Part shown: piece by piece, positions 15,883 through 24,834 of the stretch
Layout: each line of letters begins with the position of its first letter
Numbering within the stretch: position 1 is the first letter of the stretch
Source: Brevundimonas fontaquae
GTDB lineage: Bacteria; Pseudomonadota; Alphaproteobacteria; Caulobacterales; Caulobacteraceae
Assembly: GCF_017086445.1 (NCBI RefSeq)
Contig: NZ_CP070968.1
Coordinates: 1,178,001 to 1,242,000, forward strand
Length of the DNA: 64,000 bases
Reading direction: 5' to 3'
Notes under the pieces: model-generated
What the model saw: only the letters and a program-made list of their open reading frames with translations
What the model was told of the DNA's origin: nothing
Databases searched by the model: none
Program-made: the position numbers and the translations under genes

Positions 15883-18438
15883 CTATCGCCCCAGCTTGCG
15901 ATAGGCGTCGAGCAGGTTGGACGGCGAATAGGGTTTGGTCAGGACGGGCCGGTCGCTGAAACGCGGGTCGATGATCGCGGCGTCGCCATAGCCGGTCGCG
16001 AACACGAACGGCACGTCCATTTCCGTCAGCCGGGCGGCGATGGGCACGCTCTGTTCGCGGCCGAGGTTGTAATCCAGCACTGCAAAAGCCGGGACCGATT
16101 CGTCCAGACTGTCGATCGCCGAGGCGACGCTGGAGGTCACGCGAACGTCGTCCGCACCCAGGCTCTGAAGCATGGCTTCCGTCTCGAGCGCGATCAGAAG
16201 ATTGTCTTCGACCAGCAGGACCCGGCCCTCGATCCGATCAAGACCGGGCGTCTGCGGAGCTTGAGCCGGCGCCATCTCGGCCTGTAGCTCGGGGCTGCAC
16301 TCGGCGATATGGGCCGACGGCAGGGTAAAGCGGGCGCGCAGGCCGGAGGGCAGGAACTCCACCGATGCGGTGCCGCCCAGCTCGTGGGGGATCGCCCGCT
16401 CTATGATGGTTGATCCGAACCCGCGTCGCGTCGGCGGCGTCACGGGCGCGCCGCCCTGTTCCAGCCAGTCGATCACCAGGCCGTCGGCGTCACTGCATTT
16501 GAGCGCGATGTCCACGGCTCCCGACGAGTCTCGGAAGGCGCCGTATTTGGCGGAGTTGGTGATGAGTTCATGCATCACCAGGGCGACGGTCGCGAAGGCG
16601 TCGGGCTGCACCCCGGCGTCGTCGCCGGTGATGCGGACACGATCGGCCTTCTCACCAAGGTAGGCGCCGGCCTCGACCCGGATCATATGCGTCAGGGAAC
16701 GGGCGCCCCAACCGTTGCTGGTCAGCTGGTCGTGCGCTCGCGCCAGGGCGTGAACCCGCGTGGAGATTTCGTCGGCGAGCGCCTTGACGCTGACCGCGGC
16801 ATCCGACGACTGCCGGACCAGACCGACGATCAGGTTGAGGATGTTTCGGACGCGGTGGTTCAGCTCGGCGATCAGCAGGTCCTGCTGATCGTTCGACGTC
16901 TTGCGCTGCCTTTCGGCATGATCAGTGACCTGCAGAACGATTTCCAGCAGGGTCACCCGAAGGATCTCGGCCATGCGCCGATCCTGGTTGCTCCAATGCT
17001 CCGACTGCCCTCGGACGGTGTCCTGCCACAGGGCGAAACTGGTTCGCGGGGACAGGCCGTTCTGGCCGGGGACCACCGCCTTTTCCGGCTTGCCGGCCCA
17101 GTTGACCGTGTTGACCAACTCCTTGCGGAAGAAGACGACGTAGTCGCGCGGCCGGCGCGAGACGGGGATGGCCAACAGCCCGGCGACGTCTCCCGACCAA
17201 TCGGCCGCCTCTGGATAGGCCTGACGCAGTTCGTGCGTTTGGAAGGGCTGGCTGGATGCGGTGCGATTGAGAAAGCGCATCAGTCCCAGGGCCTCGTCGG
17301 CGTTCGGCGTCTCGCCGGACAGCCGCAGGCGACCGTCGATGAATGTCGCCAGTCCGTCGGCCTTCAGCCGGCCTTGCACCTTTTGGAGGTGCGGGAACAG
17401 CTCATCGACCGAACCACCGTCGCCGGAGAAGCTGGCCAACATCGCATTATGCAGCTCGCGGGCTTCCGCCTGATGTTCGACGGCCTCCGCGCGCTGGATC
17501 GACTCGACGATGGAGGACAGCATCGCGCCATAGAAATCCAGCTGCTGCCTCAGCGCCGCCGAGGGGCGTTTCGGCTTGGTGTGATGGCAGGCGATCAACC
17601 CCCACAGGGCGCCGTCGACCACGATGGAGATCGACATGGACGCGCCCACGCCCATGTTCTTCAGATACTGGATATGGGTGGGCGACACGGCGCGGAGCCC
17701 CGCCATCGACAGATCGAGCAGCGCGCCCTCGGGCGTCGTCCTGGGCACGACGGGGCAGGTGGGCGCTGAGACATCGGCGATCAGCCGGATCGGATTGCGC
17801 AGATAAAGGGCGCGCGCTTGAACCGGAATGTCGCTGGCGGGATAGCGCAGACCCAGGAAGGCTGGCAGGTCCGAATGACGGGCTTCCGCCACCACCTCGC
17901 CGCTGTCGTCCGGGCGAAAGGCGTAGACCATCACCCGATCGAAGCCGGTCAGGGCGCGCACCTGTCGCACCGCCAGCTTGGCGACAGCGTCCAGCGTCCG
18001 CATCTTGCGCAACTGCACCAGCATCTGCTGCACGGCGCGGTCGTCGCCCGACCCGCTCGCCGGCTCGAACTCGAGGATGATGGAATCGCCCAGGCGATGG
18101 ATGCCGACGTCGAGGCGCTCGTCGCGCCCCTTAAGGATGACGTCGCTCACCATCTCGCCCTGATCGTCGTGCCCGGCGATCTGCAAACGGCCTCTCAGAT
18201 CGTGCATGACGTTCGGCCCGACAATGTCGACAAGCGAGCGGCCCAGCACCTCTTCCGGCGAAACCCCGATGAACGCCCGCAGGTTGGAAGAGGCGCGCCG
18301 GACGATCCAATCCGTCGAGACCTCGATCAGGCATCCGTGGGATTGAACCTCGCCCAGAAACTGGATCGCCTCCAGGGCGCATTGGTCGAGCGCGCCGCCA
18401 GTTCGATGTGACCCTATCAACATGTGGAGCGTCTCCAA
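15883..18438 (-). CDS. bphP: Bacteriophytochrome: PAS-GAF-PHY photosensor, HWE histidine kinase, receiver
   Basis: 851 residues. PAS domain with the biliverdin-attachment Cys20 in a context like known bacteriophytochromes (LDQCALEAIQFLG, then QSHG). GAF domain with PASDIP (200-205), LRAVSPTHIQYLKNMGV and LIACHH. PHY domain with the tongue motif PRTSFALWQDTVRG (464-477). HWE-type H-box LNHRVRN with His528 and N-box MHELITNSAKYG. A C-terminal receiver (about 735-851) carries LLVEDN, the phospho-acceptor Asp in VLDYNLG, and TKPYS. A red/far-red sensor kinase. No heme oxygenase gene is next to it. A PAS-HTH regulator is transcribed divergently 139 bases away. Confidence 0.95.
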   Translation of the reverse strand: METLHMLIGSHRTGGALDQCALEAIQFLGEVQSHGCLIEVSTDWIVRRASSNLRAFIGVSPEEVLGRSLVDIVGPNVMHDLRGRLQIAGHDDQGEMVSDVILKGRDERLDVGIHRLGDSIILEFEPASGSGDDRAVQQMLVQLRKMRTLDAVAKLAVRQVRALTGFDRVMVYAFRPDDSGEVVAEARHSDLPAFLGLRYPASDIPVQARALYLRNPIRLIADVSAPTCPVVPRTTPEGALLDLSMAGLRAVSPTHIQYLKNMGVGASMSISIVVDGALWGLIACHHTKPKRPSAALRQQLDFYGAMLSSIVESIQRAEAVEHQAEARELHNAMLASFSGDGGSVDELFPHLQKVQGRLKADGLATFIDGRLRLSGETPNADEALGLMRFLNRTASSQPFQTHELRQAYPEAADWSGDVAGLLAIPVSRRPRDYVVFFRKELVNTVNWAGKPEKAVVPGQNGLSPRTSFALWQDTVRGQSEHWSNQDRRMAEILRVTLLEIVLQVTDHAERQRKTSNDQQDLLIAELNHRVRNILNLIVGLVRQSSDAAVSVKALADEISTRVHALARAHDQLTSNGWGARSLTHMIRVEAGAYLGEKADRVRITGDDAGVQPDAFATVALVMHELITNSAKYGAFRDSSGAVDIALKCSDADGLVIDWLEQGGAPVTPPTRRGFGSTIIERAIPHELGGTASVEFLPSGLRARFTLPSAHIAECSPELQAEMAPAQAPQTPGLDRIEGRVLLVEDNLLIALETEAMLQSLGADDVRVTSSVASAIDSLDESVPAFAVLDYNLGREQSVPIAARLTEMDVPFVFATGYGDAAIIDPRFSDRPVLTKPYSPSNLLDAYRKLGR

Positions 18439-18577
18439 ACGATCTCTATGGATCGAATGGGATTAATACGATCCATTTTGGCGCATTACAAATCCTTTAA
18501 ACTTGGCTATTGCTGCAATTCGTCATTTAACCGGTTACACTTATGTCCGCTGGCGCAATTTGGTGTATAGTCCCCGC

Positions 18578-19255
18578 ATGTCTTGGAGCACCCTGAGTCC
18601 TGAAACGCTTCTCAGCTTCTTGAGGGCTACAGCGGTGGTGACGTTCGTCGTCGAGGCGGACGGCTATGTGCTTGACGTGCCTGAGTGGGTGGCGCTGACC
18701 GGGCAGCCGCCTTCAGAGGCCTTGGGCGACGGCTGGTTGCGGATGATCCATCCAGAAGATGTCAGCCGGGTCAGCGCGGCCTGGAAGACCGCCGTGTCTC
18801 ATGAGATGTCCTACAATACGGACTACCGGCTGCTGTGCGCGGACGGCTCCTATCGTTGGTTCAATGCGCGCGCCGAACCGGTGATGGGACGGGACGGGCG
18901 AACCTCCAAGTGGGTCGGCGTCATATTGGCGATTCCGGGTGGATCGCGCCCGTCGCGCGGCGTCGCGAATGCCGATCGGCCATCTCGCGCGGATCGCTTC
19001 TCGGACATCTCTCCCGCCGCCCTTCGCGCGGCGCGCGCCATGCTGCAGTGGTCGGCCGACCAGATGGCCGCCGAATCCGGCATCGCGCGATCGACCCTTC
19101 GGCGACTCGAAGGCGGCGAGGACACGACGACGCCGCGCAAGGCCAGCATCGCCAAGATTCTGGCGGTCCTCTCGCGCGAGGGGCTGATGTTCGTCGGTCA
19201 GGATGGCGTGATCCTGGGCGTCATCGACCATCACGGCGAGATCGCCGCGGAATAA
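18578..19255 (+). CDS. PAS domain protein with C-terminal XRE-like HTH
   Basis: 225 residues from the ATG of MSWSTLSPETLLSF; an upstream in-frame ATG at 18503 would lengthen it but sits in the likely promoter. The PAS fold covers about 15-120 (VEADGYVLDVPEWVALTGQP, GWLRMIHPEDVSRV, YRLLCADGSYRWFNARAEPV). The XRE-like HTH covers about 150-215 (ALRAARAMLQWSADQMAAES, RSTLRRLEGG). It diverges from the bacteriophytochrome, so it may sense or answer the same light signal, or a cofactor-bound redox signal. Target genes unknown. Confidence 0.85.
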   Translation: MSWSTLSPETLLSFLRATAVVTFVVEADGYVLDVPEWVALTGQPPSEALGDGWLRMIHPEDVSRVSAAWKTAVSHEMSYNTDYRLLCADGSYRWFNARAEPVMGRDGRTSKWVGVILAIPGGSRPSRGVANADRPSRADRFSDISPAALRAARAMLQWSADQMAAESGIARSTLRRLEGGEDTTTPRKASIAKILAVLSREGLMFVGQDGVILGVIDHHGEIAAE

Positions 19256-19276
19256 CGCCTCCGCCTCCGAGGTCAA

Positions 19277-21679
19277 TCAGGCCGCAAAGGCCGCCCGGAT
19301 CGGCTGAACCGTCTGATCCGGCCGCTTCACCGGCATGTCGAAGCTGACGACGGTCCCGACGCCCGGCTGGCTTTCCATCTTCAGCTCGCCGCCGTGCATC
19401 TCGATCAGGGACTTGGTCAGGGCCAGGCCCAGGCCGGTGCCCTGGGTGGTCTTGGAATGCTGGCCCTCAACCTGTTCAAACGGGCGGGCGAGGCGGACCA
19501 GGTCCTCAGGCGCGATGCCGATGCCGGTGTCGGCGCAGGCGACGCGGACGCGGTCCTCGCCCTGCGCCCCGACGAAGGGTTTCAGCGACACGATGATGGA
19601 GCCGCCCTCGGGCGTGAACTTCACCGCGTTGGAGATCAGGTTCAGCATCACCTGTTTGACGCCGCGCTGATCGGCCTCGATATCGGGCAGGTCGCCGGCC
19701 TCGACCGCGATCTTCAGGCCCGCTTCCTGCACCTTGCCGCGCATCAGCCGCACCGCGTCCTCGCACACGTCGCGCAAGGACACCGGCTCATAGTGCAGGG
19801 TCATCTTGCCGGCCTCGATCTTGGCCATGTCCAAGACGTCGTTGATCAGGCTGAGCAGGTGCTGGCCCGACTTCAGGATGTCGCCGGCGTATCCCCTGTA
19901 TTTCTCGTTCAGCGGCCCGAACAGCTCGCTGGCCATGATCTCCGAGAAGCCGTTGATGGCGTTCAACGGCGTGCGCAGTTCGTGGCTCATGTTGGCCAGG
20001 AACTCGGACTTGGCCTGGTTGGCGGCCTCGGCGCGGGTCATGGCGACCTCGTATTTGCGCGCCAGCAGCGACAGCTTTTCCTGGCTGGATTCCAGCTGGT
20101 CGACGGTGGCCCGCAGATCGTCGGCGGCGCGGCGGCGCTCGGCCTCCTGGCGTTTGATGGCGGTGATGTCGGCGGCGGTGACGACCGAGCCGCCTTCGGA
20201 GGTGAACCGCTCGGACAGTTGCAGCCAGCGCCCGTCGTTCAGCTCGACCTCGCGCAGGCCCGCACGACCGCTGGCCGGGCGATGCTCGGCCTTGATGGCC
20301 AGGCCGGCGATCCGGTTCAGCTCGTCCTTCAGCGCGCCGCGCCGCACCACCCCGTGCTCGAAGTTGAAGGCGTCCTCGAACGCCTGATTCCACAGGATCA
20401 GCCGCCCCTGACGGTCGAACAGGACGAAGGCCTCGGAAATGCTCTCCACCCCGTCGCGCAGCCGGCTTTCGGCGGCCTGGGCGGCGGCCTTGGCGCGCCG
20501 GGCCTCGGTGATGTCCAGCGCGACGCCGAGGATGGCGGAAAAGCCCATGTCGCCGCGCTCGCCACGCGCCTGACCCCGAGCGTCGATCCACCGCGCCCGC
20601 CCGTCCGGTCCCGCCACCGGGAAGGTGACCTCAAAGGCGCCATAGGCGGCGGCTTGTCTCAGGGCGTGGCGGACCTCTTCCTGAAAGCGCGGATGGACGC
20701 GGCCGATCACATCCTCGGCGTCGGTCACCCCGCCGCGCGAAAAGCCCAGCAGGGCGGCCATGTAGTCAGACAGCGAAACCTCGCCCTTGGCCACATCCCA
20801 CTCCCACACCCCGCACCGCGCGGCCTCGACGGCGATGCGGAAGCGTTTCTCGGTCGCCACCCGCTCGCGATGCTGACGCGTCTGGCGCAGGCCGTAGAGG
20901 ATGAACAGGACGACGACGCCAAGACCCAGGAGCAGCGGCACGACGATCACCCAGGCGTCTTCGAAGAAGGAGGCGGTCGTCCCGTTGGAGACCGCGACCA
21001 CAAACGGACCGCCCGGGCGCGTCGCGGCGGCGGTCGCCATCCGGGGCTCGCCGCCCAGCGTCACAGCGCGTGGTTCAGCCCCATCGGCCAAGGCTGAAGC
21101 GTCAACGCCGATCAGGGTGCGGATGGGCTGACCGATCTCGGCGGCGCGCGCCGAGGCCAGCACAACGCCGCCCGCCGACACGATCCGCGTCTCGCCGCCT
21201 TTCGGCAGGACCGGCGCGATCCGCGCCTCCAGCCTCAGGCCGTCGACATTGGCCTGACCGGCGACGACCGATCCTTCGCCCTTGAACGCCTGCACCGTCT
21301 CGCCGGGACCGATGAAGGTGAAGGCGACCTTGGGCGCGGCGGCTTGTGCGGCCTCCACGACCTCGATAGGCGGGCGCTTGGCGGCGATGGCGGTGCGGCC
21401 GGCGGCCAAGCCCGCCTCGGCCGACTGGATCAGGACGGCGGTCTGGCTGGCGGCCAGCTCTGCGTTGAGCTTGAGGTTTTGGGCTTCCAGGCGGCTGATT
21501 TCGCGGGTCGGTCGGCTGACTTCGCGCGACGCCATCAGAGCATAGCCGGCCGCGATCAGCGCCAGGACCAGAACGGCGATCCGCAACCAGGCGGGCGCGC
21601 CGGCGGCGCGGTCGGAGGCGCGACGCCCCGACCGATTTTCCCGCCGCTCCTCGTCCCGCAAGCCCCGACCCTCCGACAA
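19277..21679 (-). CDS. pleC: PleC-like PAS-containing sensor histidine kinase
   Basis: 800 residues. TM1 about 30-48, periplasmic region to about 240, TM2 about 245-265, then PAS domains (about 285-395 and 410-515), a coiled coil, HisKA with His566 (NMSHELRTPLNAINGFSEIM) and HATPase_c (NLISNAVKFTPEGG, GIGIAPEDL, TQGTGLGLALTKSLIEMHGG). Layout and the NGFSEIM...FGPLNEKY...ILKSGQHLLSLINDVLDM segment match the PleC/DivJ family of Caulobacterales. Two TMs plus a periplasmic domain favour PleC, the DivK/PleD phosphatase-kinase, over the multi-TM DivJ. A TTAA-N7-TTAA site stands at 21741-21755 upstream. Confidence 0.75.
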   Translation of the reverse strand: MSEGRGLRDEERRENRSGRRASDRAAGAPAWLRIAVLVLALIAAGYALMASREVSRPTREISRLEAQNLKLNAELAASQTAVLIQSAEAGLAAGRTAIAAKRPPIEVVEAAQAAAPKVAFTFIGPGETVQAFKGEGSVVAGQANVDGLRLEARIAPVLPKGGETRIVSAGGVVLASARAAEIGQPIRTLIGVDASALADGAEPRAVTLGGEPRMATAAATRPGGPFVVAVSNGTTASFFEDAWVIVVPLLLGLGVVVLFILYGLRQTRQHRERVATEKRFRIAVEAARCGVWEWDVAKGEVSLSDYMAALLGFSRGGVTDAEDVIGRVHPRFQEEVRHALRQAAAYGAFEVTFPVAGPDGRARWIDARGQARGERGDMGFSAILGVALDITEARRAKAAAQAAESRLRDGVESISEAFVLFDRQGRLILWNQAFEDAFNFEHGVVRRGALKDELNRIAGLAIKAEHRPASGRAGLREVELNDGRWLQLSERFTSEGGSVVTAADITAIKRQEAERRRAADDLRATVDQLESSQEKLSLLARKYEVAMTRAEAANQAKSEFLANMSHELRTPLNAINGFSEIMASELFGPLNEKYRGYAGDILKSGQHLLSLINDVLDMAKIEAGKMTLHYEPVSLRDVCEDAVRLMRGKVQEAGLKIAVEAGDLPDIEADQRGVKQVMLNLISNAVKFTPEGGSIIVSLKPFVGAQGEDRVRVACADTGIGIAPEDLVRLARPFEQVEGQHSKTTQGTGLGLALTKSLIEMHGGELKMESQPGVGTVVSFDMPVKRPDQTVQPIRAAFAA

Positions 21680-21740
21680 ACACTTCGTTGCGGGAATCTA
21701 GGCTGCGTCGCGGATTCGTGTCGAGGCTCGGCGCGCGCTT

Positions 21741-21755
21741 TTAACGGGTTTTTAA
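21741..21755. promoter_or_regulatory. Candidate CtrA-binding site TTAA-N7-TTAA
   Basis: TTAA-CGGGTTT-TTAA lies 62-76 bases upstream of the PleC-like start and overlaps the stop codon of the preceding gene. It matches the full CtrA consensus half-sites and spacing on both strands. Confidence 0.5.
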
Positions 21756-22318
21756 GCGGCGGCGGGCGCCGTCAGGCGGTCCGGCGCGGGCTCCAGCACA
21801 CGCGTCACATCCTGCAGGGTGTCGCGCGCCTGTCGGGCCAGGGTCAGGACGGCGGGCGGCGCATCGTCCGGCGTCTCGGCGACCAGATCGACCAGATCCT
21901 GGGCAATGCGCATCAACTGCGGCGCAGCGGCGATCAGGCGGGCTTGAAACTCGATATGCTGCGGGTCGCGATCATATTCGGCGCCCGGCACACGCCATCC
22001 GCCCCAGTCCGCCTTATCGGTGACGACGACCGGATAGGTTCCGGGGTGGGGATGATGCAGGCAGTCCTCGGGCAGCTGCCACTTGTTGCGCGCGCGCAGC
22101 AGCCGCCACTCGCCAGGCCCCTGATCCGAGGCGGGATCGTCGGCCGCCAGCATCAGTTCATTGGCGGTGAACTCGCGTCCCAGACCGACGTCATAGGTGA
22201 CACGCACCGGCTCCTCGAAGCCCTTGGCCCAGACGGGCTGGACCTGTTCGATGAAGGCCCATGCGCCGACGCACTCGACCCAGACCTTCTGACCCTTCTG
22301 GAACTGCGCGCGCGCCAT
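21752..22318 (-). CDS. Conserved hypothetical protein
   Basis: 188 residues, soluble, no signal peptide. N-terminal half resembles a small beta-barrel or tudor-like module (FQKGQKVWVECVGAWAFIEQ, VRVTYDVGLGREF). The middle contains RLLRARNKWQLPEDCLHHPHPGTYPVV. The C-terminal part is helical and Ala-rich. I recognise no named family. It lies 72 bases upstream of the PleC-like kinase on the same strand and its stop overlaps the TTAA-N7-TTAA site. Confidence 0.7.
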   Translation of the reverse strand: MARAQFQKGQKVWVECVGAWAFIEQVQPVWAKGFEEPVRVTYDVGLGREFTANELMLAADDPASDQGPGEWRLLRARNKWQLPEDCLHHPHPGTYPVVVTDKADWGGWRVPGAEYDRDPQHIEFQARLIAAAPQLMRIAQDLVDLVAETPDDAPPAVLTLARQARDTLQDVTRVLEPAPDRLTAPAAA

Positions 22319-22393
22319 GCCACTCTCCGAAACCCGCAGCCAGAATGAATCAAGATCATTGACGGCGGGTGTCGGGGCGCGGTTACGCAGGTC

Positions 22394-22801
22394 TTAACGC
22401 GAGATGCTTTCCAGCGTCTCGCCGGCGTATTTCTCCTTCACGCGCGTCGACAGGTCGCCCAGCGACACGACGCCGACCACGCGGCCGTGCTTGTCCACGA
22501 CCGGGGCGCGACGGATCTGCTTGGAGCCCATGAGGTCCAGCACGATCTTAAGGTCATCGGTGTCCAGCACGGTTTGCGGATCACGCGTGATGAACTCGAC
22601 CACCGCCGCCGACGGGGCCGCGCCGGTCGCCAGGGCGCGCACCACGATGTCACGGTCGGTGATGGTGCCGATCAGCTGATCGCCGTCCGCCACGGGCACG
22701 AAGCCGAAGTCGCCCTTGGCCATGCGGCTGGCTACGTCCTGGATGGTGTCGGCGGGGCGGGCCAGATGCACGTCCTTGGTCATCACGTCGCGGATTTTCA
22801 T
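22394..22801 (-). CDS. CBS domain pair protein
   Basis: 135 residues from the ATG behind AAAGGAAA; a longer open frame exists upstream but lacks family similarity. Two CBS motifs: residues about 1-60 (MKIRDVMTKDVHLARPADTI, GFVPVADGDQLIGTITDRDI) and about 70-130 (FITRDPQTVLDTDDLKIVL, RRAPVVDKHGRVVGVVSLGD). Stand-alone CBS pairs bind adenine nucleotides and often sense energy status. Partner protein not evident from the neighbours. Confidence 0.9.
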   Translation of the reverse strand: MKIRDVMTKDVHLARPADTIQDVASRMAKGDFGFVPVADGDQLIGTITDRDIVVRALATGAAPSAAVVEFITRDPQTVLDTDDLKIVLDLMGSKQIRRAPVVDKHGRVVGVVSLGDLSTRVKEKYAGETLESISR

Positions 22802-22862
22802 GGCGGGTTTCCTTTGTTTGAAGCGTTGCGCTGAAAACCCGCCGCGAGCGTGGCGGTTCCGG

Positions 22863-24671
22863 TCAGGGCGTCCGCATCGGGGGGAGGCCCTGGGCCGCCC
22901 GCACCAGCTGAACGAACTCGGCCCGGTCGCCATAGGGATCTTCGCCCCTGGCCCCTTGCGCCTGATCGATGATCCGGTCCCAGCCATAGTCGGGCGCCAT
23001 CCACGGATCGCCCCGCAGTTTCTGACCGAAGCCGGCGACCGCGATGGCCCAGCGCGTGGCCTCGGGCGGTTGGGCGCTGACCGGCCCGCCCGTGCGGTTG
23101 GTCAGCGGCTGCTGGATCAGCTCCGAGCGGCTCTGGCCCGGCTGTTTGTAGCGCACCTGGATAAAGCCGATCTCGCCGTTCGGATCGCCGCCGCCGACCC
23201 CGATACGGTTATCGGGATAGCGCCGATCGGGGATCTGCGTCGGGCCGCCGACGGGGGTGATCTCGTACAGGGCCGTGACGCTGGCGCCGGATCCGACCTC
23301 GCCCGCATCGACTTGGTCGTTGTTGAAGTCTTCCTCGTTCAACAGGCGGGTCTCATAGCCGATCAGCCGCCATTCGGCGACGCGCGCGGGATTGAACTCG
23401 ACCTGGATCTTGACGTCGTCGGCGATGGGGAAGGCGCCCTTGTCGAAGGCCGGTCCGAACAGCCGGCGCGCATCCCTCAGGTCCCCGACATAGGCCGCGA
23501 CCCCATTGCCCGCCTGGGCGATGGTCTGCATCCGCGCGTCCTGATAGTTGCCGCGCCCGAAGCCATAGACCGACAGATAGATGCCCGTCCCGCGCTTGTC
23601 GGCGACATAGTCCTCAAGCCGCTTGTTGTCGGTCACCCCGACGTTGAAGTCGCCGTCGGTGAACATCAGGATGCGGTTGACCTTGTCGCGGGCGAAGTTC
23701 GCCTGGGCCTGGTCATAGGCATTGGTCATGCCGGTCGCCCCGGCCGTGCCGCCGGACGCCCGCAGGCTGGCGACCGCGCAGCGCATCTTCAGCTTTTCGT
23801 CGCCCTTGGTGGGCTGCAAGGTCGTGCCCGCGCCTTCCGCGTAATAGGTGACGGCCAGCGTGTCCTGCGGCCTCAGCCGGTCGATGGCCAGGTTCATCGC
23901 CTTCTTGGCCAGGTCCAGCTTGTCCGGCGACCCCATCGAGCCGGAGACGTCGACCAGGAAGATCAGGTTCAGCGGCCGCTGCTCGCCCGCCGGCAGTTCA
24001 TAACCTTGCAGGCCGATGTGCACGATCTGACGCCCGTCAGCCCAGGGCGAGGCGGCGACCGCCGTGGTGATGGCGAAGGGCCGGCTTTGGCTGGTCGGCC
24101 GGGCGTAGTCGTAGTCGAAGGCGTTGATCAGCTCCTCAACCCGCACCGCATCCTTGGGCGGCGCACGACCCTCGTCGATGAAGCGCTTCACGTTCGAATA
24201 GGACGCCGTGTCCACGTCGATGGAGAAGGTCGAGACCGGCTGATCGCTGGTCCGCTTCACCGGATTGGGCGTCGCGTCAGGGTAGCGTTCGGTGTCGGCG
24301 GGCGCGGGCGCCGGGGTGATCGGCGAAACTCGAAACCCGGTCACGCCCACGCCGCCTGTCATCGCAGCGGGCGGTGGAGGGACGTATGAAGCAGGCGGTG
24401 GTGGCGGGGGAGGAGGAGGAGGAGGAGGAGGAGGAGGCGGCGCAATCGGCGCGTGCGTCGTCGCGGTGCGACCTTGGACGCGGGATCCCGTCACGACGAG
24501 ATCCTGCATCTCGGAGTGCGTTTGCAGCTCGAACCCCAGCGGCCGGCACGCCGCCGGCGTCGGCTCGCCATCCAGCGGCTTGGCCAGTGCGACGGTCGGC
24601 ACGGCGACCGGCGGCGCAGCGAACGACAGGCTCAGAACGGACAGCGCCGCCATCCTGATGATGCGTGACAT
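22863..24671 (-). CDS. Exported von Willebrand factor type A protein with long poly-proline linker
   Basis: 602 residues from the ATG of MSRIIRMAALSVLSLSF (signal peptide of about 28); the open frame extends further upstream into the intergenic region but without a signal peptide. A run of about 17 consecutive prolines near residues 75-95 comes from a GGA-rich microsatellite. The VWA domain has an intact MIDAS DVSGSMGS (Asp241), then a TDGDFNVGVTD motif. A conserved N-terminal segment (STFSIDVDTASYSNVKRF) and C-terminal domain match the YfbK-type family. Probably periplasmic with metal-dependent protein binding. Diverges from a Kef-type antiporter. Confidence 0.88.
   Translation of the reverse strand: MSRIIRMAALSVLSLSFAAPPVAVPTVALAKPLDGEPTPAACRPLGFELQTHSEMQDLVVTGSRVQGRTATTHAPIAPPPPPPPPPPPPPPPPASYVPPPPAAMTGGVGVTGFRVSPITPAPAPADTERYPDATPNPVKRTSDQPVSTFSIDVDTASYSNVKRFIDEGRAPPKDAVRVEELINAFDYDYARPTSQSRPFAITTAVAASPWADGRQIVHIGLQGYELPAGEQRPLNLIFLVDVSGSMGSPDKLDLAKKAMNLAIDRLRPQDTLAVTYYAEGAGTTLQPTKGDEKLKMRCAVASLRASGGTAGATGMTNAYDQAQANFARDKVNRILMFTDGDFNVGVTDNKRLEDYVADKRGTGIYLSVYGFGRGNYQDARMQTIAQAGNGVAAYVGDLRDARRLFGPAFDKGAFPIADDVKIQVEFNPARVAEWRLIGYETRLLNEEDFNNDQVDAGEVGSGASVTALYEITPVGGPTQIPDRRYPDNRIGVGGGDPNGEIGFIQVRYKQPGQSRSELIQQPLTNRTGGPVSAQPPEATRWAIAVAGFGQKLRGDPWMAPDYGWDRIIDQAQGARGEDPYGDRAEFVQLVRAAQGLPPMRTP
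24409..24437. repeat. GGA trinucleotide microsatellite (about 9-10 units)
   Basis: An uninterrupted GGA run on the plus strand encodes the poly-proline linker of the VWA protein on the minus strand. Slippage by whole units would alter linker length without a frameshift. Confidence 0.8.
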
Positions 24672-24834
24672 GGCTTCCTCCGGTTGTTTCTTGACGCCAG
24701 TCGCGGGTCGTCCTGAGGCGAAACTGTGGCAAACAGGTCGCTCGCCACACAGCGATCTTCGACCGTGTCTTCGGCGCCATCTCGCAATCGCGCACGACGA
24801 GCCCCACAATACGGGCCGAGCTTGGGGGAATGCG

